Positions 52,801-62,400 of a stretch of DNA of 64,000 nt are shown piece after piece (the first letter of the stretch is position 1; each line of letters starts with the position of its first letter). Under the pieces are notes generated by a model, which ran no database searches, was not told the DNA's origin, and worked only from the letters and a program-made list of their open reading frames with translations. The stretch is from NCBI GenBank assembly GCA_004794785.1, contig SJOL01004427.1, positions 132,870-196,869 of the forward strand, given 5' to 3'. Both the position numbers and the translations under genes were made by a program. This DNA comes from Opisthorchis felineus. Lineage: Eukaryota; Platyhelminthes; Trematoda; Opisthorchiida; Opisthorchiidae.

Positions 52801-53837
52801 AATCTGCATTATAGATATGGGATCCCTTTTCCAATCTGAAACAAAACCGAGGAATGAAAGACACCAGCTTCCAGTCCTTGTCTCAGGACTGCTGCTGCCA
52901 ACAAATTGGTCATCAGTCGAGACAGACGTTATCAACACTAATGTTTAAAATAAAGAGGCTATAATTAGCGAAGAATAAACTGACGGCACTTTTGTAAAAG
53001 TACCTGGGTTTGTCCTCAGAGATAGAAGGGAAATATTAACGTGAAAACACCTCTTGTGTGGATTATAATAAGGCAGATAAGGGGACTGTGTCTTATTTCA
53101 AAGGCTGTTTTTACTTCGTGATTCCACAACCAAAAACGGTGTATCAACAGAACAAAACGTACAATTTATCTGTCCCTGCCTCCTTTGAAGATATATAAAA
53201 TTAATGTACGTTTCTTGGTTTGTTTCAACCTCCAAATCGTGCAATAATATCTGGAACTTCAGTTGTTTGTCTCTATGACCGCCTGCGCAAGAAATGCAGA
53301 ATTTCAAAATCCTAGAACATTGTTGTACATAGAGTGAAAAATAAAATAGCTCTGAAGAGGTACTACCGAGAGGATAGGGCCCTTTTGGTGTGGACTGCAT
53401 TCGAGAGGCACTTCAAGTCATGGATAACAAGGAATGGTCCCGTAGACTCTCTAGGACAGTAATCTAGCCTCAAGGTTTTTTCCTCTAAAAAGGACCATCT
53501 TGTCGTTGAGGGTGCCATGAGGGCAAGCAGAGTAATATGCTTAAAATATCTACAAACCTATCGGTCATGCAACAATACGCAATAAAAACTGCTTGCGTGT
53601 TTGTTGAAATGCTCATGGAACTGAAATCGTCAAATCAAAAGAAATAAACCCGTTGATGTTCACCTCGACACAAAATTGTGCGCAGATATTCAGCACTGCG
53701 GCCTCAACAGAAGAACTTACTTTGTAAGACTTGAATTATAAAATTTTTGTCTGATTTCGCAAATCCGCGACGACCATACCAGTTAATAAACAGTTGGTTA
53801 AAAGCGCTTTGTGCACCTTCTACCAAACCTGAAACAA

Positions 53838-54110
53838 CAAGTAGCGAAATACGCTCATTTGCAAAACAATTTGGTTTTGCGGGAGACTCACATGGAACCC
53901 AGCTGAATCTCTCGTTTAGGATGTTTTTAAGCAAAACCAAACTGGTGTGCAAATGAATGTATTTCGCTAATTTCGTGCATTTTGGGTTCAAGTAGAACAG
54001 GTTGACGAAAACTCGGGGACTGCGCCTATCTGATGAGCCCCAAGAAGGACGGAACCGGTCGTGGACTGTCGAAGAATTTTCAGCAACCTTATGAGTAGTG
54101 TATTACATAG
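53838..54110 (+). repeat. Hammerhead repeat with inverted spacer around a shortened arm
   Basis: The order is: inverted spacer R (53841-53880, GCGAAATACGCTCATTTGC), arm forward but truncated, spacer R forward (from about 53930), hammerhead, tail ending GAGTAGTGTATTAC. The two spacer pieces form an imperfect inverted repeat of about 40 bp around the arm. The arm orientation is opposite to that at 6718-7021 and 41864-42125. Confidence 0.65.
54018..54070 (+). ncRNA. Type I hammerhead ribozyme motif, GAAAC core changed
   Basis: CTGATGA is at 54030-54036, stem II is GCCC/GGAC with one mismatch, and the core reads GGAAC in place of GAAAC. Stem III is the loop-free palindrome ACCGGT (54054-54059) with the cleavage-site C at 54060. 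Stem I pairs GCCTAT with GTGGAC (imperfect), then GAC with GTC. The cleavage triplet GTC is intact, but the core substitution should abolish or reduce activity. Confidence 0.6.
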
Positions 54111-55792
54111 TGCAAATAGTTCCCAGATTTGACATTACACCGAACGCTGAAACGCCCACAAAAAGGGCTACAGTTGTTTAGTGCCGAAGACTTATCGTGG
54201 TAGCCTATTATTGCGCTGATGCCTTGAAAGCGCTACAGATTAGTACTTCCGGGATAGACCCACATTCTATCACAGCGGAATAAACTCGGCGTGCATCTAG
54301 TTGAGTTCCTTCTTTTCCAAACAGCTGAGAGTTAAAGAGATGAGTGGTCATTGAAGGTGCATCTCACTCATTTACTAAGCTGATCAAAACCCAGTGTATA
54401 AGTGCTACTGCTGCACTTAAAAGCTGGGACTTGTTAGTGACATCTGCAACTAAGAATAGACTGATGATCATGGACGGCTGAGCTGTGGAGTAATCAAATG
54501 ACCTAGAAATCGTAGCGTAATGGTTTCAAAGACAAGTCTTATGGTGGAAACTAATCGACAGTTAGGTTGTTGAGCGTTTTTCGTAAGATTTGGACGTGTG
54601 CTTTGTGGTTCATGCTCACTTGAGGTTTTATGGCCTTTGGTTATGTCCGGTACTCTACCCTATAAATATACCTTCACTATATGACCATTTTTCGGGTTGC
54701 ACCAAAACCTCTTCACGTTCTTAACGTCTCGTTTTCTCGATGGCCGTATCGTGCAACTACATAAAAATTATTTCATCCTGGATATCAGAGGAATAATAAT
54801 AACCAGAGTGGGTACGAATATCTCGTTGTGTGTAAGGTAATTATCCAATTTTCATGTCTGCGTATTAGGTTGCGGCTACCTCCTACCACTGCTAGCAGAA
54901 TTGTTTTCCCAACTAAGGTAAACCTTTCCTTTCATTCCCCTAAACCAAATAAACCTTTGAATTGTGATGACCACAGCATTTCTGATCGCTCCTGTGAGCC
55001 ACACACACACACACACACACCGTATAACTATCCATCCTATGGGCTAAGTTTGGCAAGTATCTTCAACGGAATCATATTTGATTTAGTTGCTACCCACATA
55101 ATCTCTACATCTAATCCGATCAGGGACATGTAAAAATCCCCAAAGAATTCGGTGAAATGTCTCACGCATTCGCTTGTTCCCCGTCAGTGTCCTAAGATGA
55201 TGTTTTCGCTGCTCCGTTCTTTTACACATATATAGAGTCTTTGCGTAATCTTTTGCCAATTCGTGCATGTAGACTTCATATTCCATTATAGAATTTCCTC
55301 ATACAATTCCCCTCCGGTTGAACCAATCGGTCAATTCATGAATACCTGAGGGCTGTGGAAAAAGTGCACACTACTTTCGCACAAAAAATCTGCTGCTCTA
55401 ACTGCATCAGTCAGAAAAGCGCAAAATGTACCCGAATGTTCAATCCTTGGGGCAATGTCCCAAGTGGTATGGTTTTTTTTCAGTACGGAGTCCAAAAACA
55501 ATTAAATGTAAACCTATTTTGTAATCGCAAATGTAGTTTACTATTTTATTTTTTGCAAAACCTCGGCTCCCTTACCGTAAAAGTAATGGGGACCAACAAT
55601 ATTGCGGAATGTCACAGCTGAAATGTTTTTTGAAATTACTCTCGTTTTCGGGCTATATTTCCAGACAGTAAACCAAGTGGGGAAGCAGACGCCTTCAGAT
55701 AATAAATAAAAGCAACCGCACCATATTATTGTACGAATTCCTTCAACTGTAGAGGAGGCGGATAAAACTGCGATAAAAATAATAATATTTAC
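54111..55792 (-). other. 5' part of the giant intron
   Basis: It runs from the donor at 55792 downwards. It holds the CA microsatellite and no other recognisable element. Confidence 0.5.
55000..55021. repeat. (CA)11 microsatellite
   Basis: Twenty-two bases of perfect CA repeat within the MIB intron, about 0.8 kb below the ankyrin exon. Confidence 0.95.
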
Positions 55793-56245
55793 CTGTAGAC
55801 TTGGTAAGGCATTCAGTTCTTCTAACAAACATTGCACCACCATAAAATCATGGCGGCTAACAGCCAAATGAAGCGGAGTTTGGCGCAAAGCGTTTCGTGA
55901 GTTCACATCTGGGGTATCGTCTGCTTCCGAAAAGTTAACTGTGCGTATTCCTTCCACCAAGCTACCAACATCGGAGTCAGCTAAATGTACTTCAGACTGA
56001 GTGGAGTTTTCTACATCGGTAATGGGTGACAGTGATCTGTTAGGGTCACAGCGTTGTCTTGGAGCCAACAGAAGTCGTAGAATACTGGCATTTCCTCCTT
56101 GTGCGCCTGCGTGTACCGCCTCGTTTCCGCATCCATCTCGCAACTGCCTGTTTGCACCGAACTGGAGCAGCACCGATACACATGCCAAATGTCCTGCGTC
56201 ACAGGCAGCATGAAGAGCTGTTGTGCCCGCGAACGTGGCGTTTAC
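55793..56245 (-). CDS. MIB1: Mind bomb-like E3 ubiquitin ligase, ankyrin-repeat exon (internal)
   Basis: This 453-bp exon (151 codons, phase 0 at both ends) encodes ankyrin repeats of a Mind bomb E3 ligase. In known animals this enzyme ubiquitinates Notch ligands (Delta, Jagged) in the signal-sending cell. Visible repeats are VNATFAGTTALHAACDAGHL (residues 1-20), then DGCGNEAVHAG (about 37-47), then DVNSRNALRQTPLHLAVSRH (about 112-131), ending LPSLQ. From memory these follow MIB1 segment by segment (VNGQCAGHTAMQAA; DGDRAVHHA; DLNARNKRRQTPLHIAV; HPSLQ). The 3' side reads CAG then the intron GTAAAT. The 5' side has a T-rich tract ending in CCAG. Residues about 64-109 are an acidic and Ser-rich insert that I do not recall in vertebrate MIB1. 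The exon joins in phase to the exon at 2242-2393. MIB1 rather than MIB2 is judged from motif similarity only. Confidence 0.85.
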
Positions 56246-58547
56246 CTGGTCGAAATCAGATAGCAAGAAAACAACTTAAATGATAGAACAAGTGTTTAAT
56301 ACTTAAAAATTTCGGTGATTTGAAGCAAGAAATCAGTAATAAATGATGCGAGAACTCGATGATTCACAACTAAGGTAATCTGTTCAGATCCAGAGCCGCT
56401 GCATCATAGGAAGTCTCTTATCTTTATCAAGGATCACCAAATGCACCTAAGGGGATCGAACATGTGACCCTGTTGTCCTCAGATTGTCCGAATAAATCGA
56501 CAAATAGTTAGACCCAGTTTCACAAACAAAAACTGCGAAAACGTCACCCAGTGTGAGAATGAAAGCGGCCGTTGTCTTACCAGGAATATCAGCGGGGTGT
56601 GATCGCCGCTGAGGAACTATTCTCAGGGCATTCCAATTTTATTGAAATTTTGGCTTTCTTCATACTCAGCTGTTTTGTGATACTCAGACACCAGTATTTA
56701 TTACCGGTTTACTGCTGTCAATGGTGACGATGGTGACTTCCAGCAAATGTTACGGAGTCGGTCGAGTGATGCTTTGTAGCTGGAATCAATTCGGGACATT
56801 TCGCTGTCCATCCGTATTTGGATTACGTGCTCCTGCATTCGGAATCATGCCATTTTTCTGTTGTTCGAGCAATCTGAACCAAATGCATGGGTTCGTGAAC
56901 GGCCTGCAAGGTCCATGCACATCTCGTGTCCGATGGCGCGTGTTTACTAAAAGCTTAAGAGAACAGTCTACCGTGAGATTTGTCGTGCAGAGTGATCCGT
57001 TTCCTTTAGTCGTTGCCTTAAAAAGTACATCCAAAACGATAAGCGCTTGCGTCGAACCATGTACATTGCATTTCCTGTTTCAACGTCTCAGCATCCACAT
57101 CTTAAAAAATTCCGCTTGTAATCCGATTATAACGGTGGAAACTATGGTGCAATAGTTAGCAAGATTTGATGGCTAAGCCAATGTGATGATTAATTCAGGA
57201 AACTTGACTATCTAGGAATATTTGAGTGGCTAGTCCTATGCTTTTATTCCTGCAATCTCCTGATGAGCAACATTTATTCTAAAATTTAGTTTTCTGAGAA
57301 TTTTAATATACTGCCACTAAAGCCAGAAAAGCCACGGAAACTTTTCTTAAAATACTATGAACTATTGTGTAACGAATTTTGCGAACTGTTTTTGATGGAA
57401 AAATAAAGGAAAAAATTAAATACGGCGGAAGAAATACATCCGTGTAGACGTAACGCACTATTCAGACAAGCCTAACGATATCCAACAAAAATCCGAATAA
57501 CTAATGGAGACATGTTCGTCCCCTTTTGGGGTTAAAAAGGTTCTGGATTTTTTTCTACCACCAGTTCGGCAAATTTCTTTTTCTACCTTCATTATGACGT
57601 TCCAAAGGCTGAACAAAGTCTTCAGAGCCTGACTGTGTATCAAAACTTGTCCACCGCAATGAGATTAGGCTGCGTTCTGCAGAACGAAAAACGGAACAAG
57701 TTCTGCTCGTTCACGCAACCCACACAACTCAAATGCTAGTCCAGACCGTAAACTCCTAGGTTCGACTCGATCAGTAGAAGTAGGCCGAAACTAGGTTTGG
57801 AAAGAATGTTTTGACGAGCTCTTTTGGAACACCAGTAACAATAATGTCTCAAAATCGACCACCGAAAACTTTGTTTTTTGTAGCTGCTAGTGACAAACTC
57901 ACTGGCTAAGACGCCTGTACAAAAACAACCAACGGACTTTTCTAAAGTATTAAAACGGGTAGCAGTGCCCTTTACCACTTCTGAAGAGACAAAGACATCC
58001 TGGTCCACACAAGAAACGTTATCAGTTGCCGATACTGAAATGTATTCCATAGTTTCCTTTCCTATATACAAGAACAAACGCTACGAATTGCTTCAAAAAT
58101 TTACGGTTTAGTCTATCGGAGGTGTTTGCAAGGAAGCTTCCCATATCTGAGTTTTCACTGAAAATACTTGCGTCTCTATCTAGCTGGGCCGAAAAGGTAA
58201 TATGTGAATAAATATTCCAATATAACCGTAAACGTAATGATCTATGATCACTGCACAAAAACCATATTGCAGCTGTGTGGCATGCTCCAACATTATCTAT
58301 TGTCCATTGAAGCTAGGTGAAAAGCAAAACAGCCTAATGTAAAAAGTGTCTGTCGGTTGTACATGGATGGCTATTGTTTTCGCATCAGCTAATCAATAAT
58401 CTCCAAATGCTTCCTGTTGGTGGCTCCCTTGAGAGAAATTTGTGTTAGAACACATTTTCTTAGATAAATATTTCTGATCAGTGGGTTTTCCAAATATAGC
58501 GAAGCTGTACCCACACCTTACACCCCACACCAGCAACATAGACTTAC
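56246..58547 (-). other. Intron upstream of the ankyrin exon, nothing certain
   Basis: No exon could be placed here. If the segment at 58548-58626 is real, the missing REP-to-ankyrin linker should lie in this stretch. A 144-codon plus frame at 56721-57155 has no recognisable domain. Confidence 0.4.
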
Positions 58548-58626
58548 CACAGACAGCCACCGATTCAATTCCCGCAAGCTGGAACTGTGCAACAAACGTC
58601 TGATTCCGCGTCAGTGGTAACGAAAG
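58548..58626 (-). CDS. Candidate Mind bomb exon, end of a REP-domain segment
   Basis: A 79-bp open segment lies between an acceptor (TTTTGTGTCACAG) and a consensus donor (GTAAGT), starting in phase 0 and ending in phase 1. It encodes 26 residues beginning LSLPLTRNQT and ending GIESVAVCG. The last 26 positions (ending with the split Gly) align without gaps to the MIB1 REP-domain stretch from MLPTLGKVG to LKVEVCG, recalled from memory, with about eight identities including the final VCG. It sits upstream of the ankyrin exon on the same strand, in the expected order. The match is short and the following W-x-F-N-P piece was not found, so this is tentative. It could be a chance open frame with splice-like ends. 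Confidence 0.3.
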
Positions 58627-58944
58627 CTGTGACACAAAACTGATTGACCGCTACAACTATTTATCTGCAGTGTCCATGCTTATTTTTGTCGGGTTCGACA
58701 GAATCGGGTAGCATACTTTTAAAAATCACTTAGTTAACTGAAGTATGAGGTAATCGAGAGACTTGGAAAAGTTTTCAAAAGACTGAATAGCGCTTGAGCA
58801 GACTAACCTATTATGTGAGACAATGCTTTTTCAAAAGCTCTTGTCACGCCAATAGAAGTCACGAAGGCATCACACAAACAAATGTACAGATAAATATCGG
58901 AAATCCAAAATCAATATTCTGCAGGAGAAACACAAAATATGATG

Positions 58945-59470
58945 ATCATCATCAACAACAGCATGGCATCATTGTCCAACACTGATGCTTTGCTGCCGTA
59001 CAACCATCAGTTGTTTGAAAGCCTTATTGTTATTAGCAGCCATATCTTGCAGCGTCTCCAACCAGATACAGTGGAGATCACGCGGTTCCATCCTGGAGGG
59101 CGAGTATCACCGACGGCACCTTGCTGTCAGCTCAAGGGTTGGCCACCACTCTGCTTCCGCCACTTTGAATTTGGCACGGAAAACAGCACTCTCTTTCGCA
59201 AACGATGGTCTAGCATACGCAATATACATGGCCTGACCAACGCAGCTTTTGGTTCTTCAATGGAAGTCCCCGTTGCACAACCGAAAACTCGCTTTCTAGT
59301 TGCCTTATTACGGATTCGCCGACACCAACCGATACGAGCTATGGTTTTGAGACAAGGGTTGTCGAACACTTGAAGACGTCTCAGTTCCGGTGATCGAACA
59401 GGCCAAGTCTCACAGCCATACAACAGAACACCCAGTATTTTAGCCTCATACACATATCATGAAAGGTACA
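58945..59470 (-). mobile_element. RTE-like non-LTR retrotransposon, 3' fragment
   Basis: On the minus strand an open frame (59453 to 59127) reads AKILGVLLYGCETWPVRS, then LRRLQVFDNPCLKTIARIGW and KRVLFSVPNSKWRKQSGGQP. This is the region after the reverse transcriptase in RTE/Jockey-type flatworm elements. The frame then shifts and continues as WLETLQDMAANNNKAFK to a TGA at 58971-58969. After the stop comes a GATGATGATCATCAT tail, the kind of short tandem tail seen on RTE elements. The element is 5'-truncated and frameshifted. Confidence 0.75.
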
Positions 59471-62400
59471 GCTTTTGATGTAGGTTTTATGAGCACAAAA
59501 GCCTGGCCTCCATCATGTAGCCATCAACAAACGTAAGCACTCGCCTGTGGGATTTCATAGGTTCATGAAATGATTTGCTGACCACAGGAGATTAGTTATT
59601 TGGCGACTGAACGGACAAGATTCCGACAATCCACAGAACGTCCGTCACTGGATTGATCCAATTTGTTAATTAACGATGCATTTAAAAAAAATTCCTCAAA
59701 CCACCGCTTAAGCTACTTTTTGATTGTTTCTGGAAAAAAATCGGTGCAAGCACAGCGATAGAGTGTACTTGTGAGGGTTTCCTAATACGTGGTCTGTACT
59801 CGGCTTTTATTAGCAGACGCAGTTGTGCAACGTTGTGAGTTCTTTTGAGTGTTGTCGTCACGATATTTGCTGGGCTACCGGTAACCAGACCACCTTATAT
59901 TAGCAGACTTGGTTCAAAAGCAAATTCCATGTCTCTCTGCAGGTGATGTTCAAGTCAAGCGTGCAGACATGCAACTTTGTTTGACTATAAACAGTATACG
60001 AACCAGTGAGTGTTCGTATTATTATGCGTAGCAAATGATATTTCCAAGTAGTTTAACAATAAGCCCAGAGGCTCATCAACACTTCTGAGGACTTAGTCAT
60101 TAAGGGAATCGAAATGCTAAAAGTGTTGTTGTCCTCAGACTTGTGAGAGAGGTGGAGGCTTGTGAATTACCCACTAGACAGTTCCTCAACTAATAATTAC
60201 CACTAAGTGCGAGGTGAAGGGTTTGTCCTCGGTATACGGGTCATCTGTTACTAGTTCCACGACAAGCACCTGAAAGTACAAGGATGATCCCAACAAATTT
60301 GTCCAACTTTCTATCTAGTCATCACACTGCGACGGTTGAGTAACGAGCACAAAATCGAGTGGAAGAAAGGTAATGCTTATTTAAAGCAATGCACGATACA
60401 TGATGCAAAATTTACGACACCAAATGCAAGCTTCATCTAATGCGAACAGGATCCAGTTCAAAGACTTTATTAAGGGCGAATAAATCCAGTGGAATTTTAT
60501 TTTCATGTAGGAGGAGCAAAGCATTGTATGAGACGGAACAAACAGTTTTTACAAGTTCTTTTTGTCCTCTGGACCAAAACGTATGCAGTCGCTCTTTCGT
60601 CGTCATAAATGAGGTAACAAGGACAAAATCTAACAGATAGGAGACCGATGACGGAGTTCAATGAGAAATGAAACTTGAATCATCCAAGTGGATGCCCACG
60701 CTATTGTCCACTTGGCTAGCTGGGTTAACGTTACTGAAATCGTGGACCGCTTTTTTGGTCTATTGACACGTAGCTCCAATACTCCTCCGTCCTCGTGAGT
60801 TACTAGAAAGAGGCCAACCCCTAGTAGCCAATTTTCTCACGACAAAGTTCAGCCACATATACGCTGCTTTATTTTACGAGACCTCACCCTTCAGTAATTG
60901 CACAATTAAATAACCTTTTCAAGTGTAAATTGTATTTTTCCGGCTACTTCTTCAAACAACAGATTTTAATTCCGTGTTTGTCATACGTTTTATTATCATA
61001 CACGGCAACAAAGTGTTGAAGACCAGTGTGCAACTGTCTTGACACAATAATTTCCATAAGAAAGCGGATGAGCAAAAGCACTCACAAGGAAGAGAGGGTT
61101 AGAAACTAGTGCGGATCACGTGACCCAATAGTTACTCACCTAGCAGAATGAATGCTGTGGAAGCAAATGCTAAATTATCATAATCAAACGCTGTGTTGAG
61201 CAGGCCTTTTCCTAAGGTAACGCAGAAACCAATAAGACTTTCAAAATCACTGCCACATTTTGAAAGCGCCAATAGACCAATTTTAGTTTGAGGTCCCCGG
61301 AAGCTTGTTGTTTTTCTCCTGCGTCAAGTGACTAACCATGATGGGCTGTTGTAAATGCTCGGTGAGCGGAGCTGACGGTCAGTTTACTGGACCCAACAAA
61401 GGATAACCGAGCTGTGAAAACTGAATGATACGTGTGTGAACAGCTATATGCTTCCGGCATTTTCTCCTTGTGTTCATGGGTTTCCTGCCTATTTGTGTGT
61501 TGGACTGTACCGCCTCTGCTGTAGATTATGATCAAAATGTGATTATCGAAACTACCGAGCTGACTGACACTTGGAGATCAGTGAAATCAAATATGCTTCA
61601 ATTTGCTTTCTCACTGATTTTAGTGGAATAAATACTGAAACGTGCTTGCAATCACTCTTTTTTTGTAGTCCGCGTCTCATGAATAATCAACCAAGCTAAA
61701 TGTTTCGAACCTCGGAGCTCTCCCTGAGTCGCTCCTTAAACAGAAAGTATTTCAGATTTGTTAAAACATCGTTATGTAAGGAACTGCGATTTTCGGATTC
61801 TTTGAGGGGAAAAACACTTGCTTCTATTTTTGTTTATCACTGCATATCGTGCAAGGGACAAATCCAGTGCTTTTCCTTCCGCCATCAGTTTGAAATAGTG
61901 TTTTGTTTTTTCCTTCTAGTTACTCGTAGACAAGCAAGTCGTTTGCTTGGCCGGAACAACTCGCCTAGGTAATCCGCTCTCGTTGCGATTGCCTTGTAAA
62001 TGTCACACGTACAAAGCCGGTCATGTAAAAATCGAATCGGACGGAAAACGCGCGTGTTCACATGTTTGTTGTAGTTCTATTTCGACGAAAAATTGAACAA
62101 TTTTCTTGAATATGCATGCATTTGACCCCAGTGGGGAAGCATGCTTGGTAATTATAAACTGCGCTCGGTGGGAAACACCCAAGTATGAATTAACGGCAGA
62201 TTCCGCATGCCCTCAGGAGAAATCTGACGGAAGTGAATAAAGTGTACAAAACATTCATTCTTCAAATGTCTTAGCATTGTTTAGCGCCGTGCTTGTTTCT
62301 CGTGTAAGAATCATTGGAGTTATGGGCTTTTGTAGAGACTGGTAAGTAACAGGTTTTTTTATACTCAACCAGATGTCCCACAGTATTGTGTACCTGAATA

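Larger units (their letters stand above)
46966..53837. other. Intron sequence between SINE copies
   Basis: Outside SINE B copies and two simple repeats, nothing was recognised. The largest blank stretch is 49.9-52.6 kb. Confidence 0.45.
2394..55792 (-). other. Giant MIB intron, about 53.4 kb
   Basis: The boundaries follow from the two ankyrin exons, which are adjacent in the protein and agree in phase. The intron begins GTAAAT at 55792 and ends with a T-rich tract and AG at 2394. It is filled with retroelement relics in both orientations. I saw no convincing nested gene, but short exons of an unfamiliar gene could escape detection by eye. Confidence 0.8.

Noticed and set aside
55690..55960. 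Internal duplication of a VEGIRT motif in exon and adjoining intron
   Set aside because: The match covers six residues and similar bases, but nothing extends on either side.
56570..56660. Linker exon of MIB ending in GTAAGAC at 56575
   Set aside because: A donor-like site exists, but no convincing acceptor or MIB similarity was found in the open frame.
56721..57155. 144-codon plus-strand frame as a gene
   Set aside because: No domain, signal or splice context was recognised, and a frame of this size can arise by chance in a 64-kb window.
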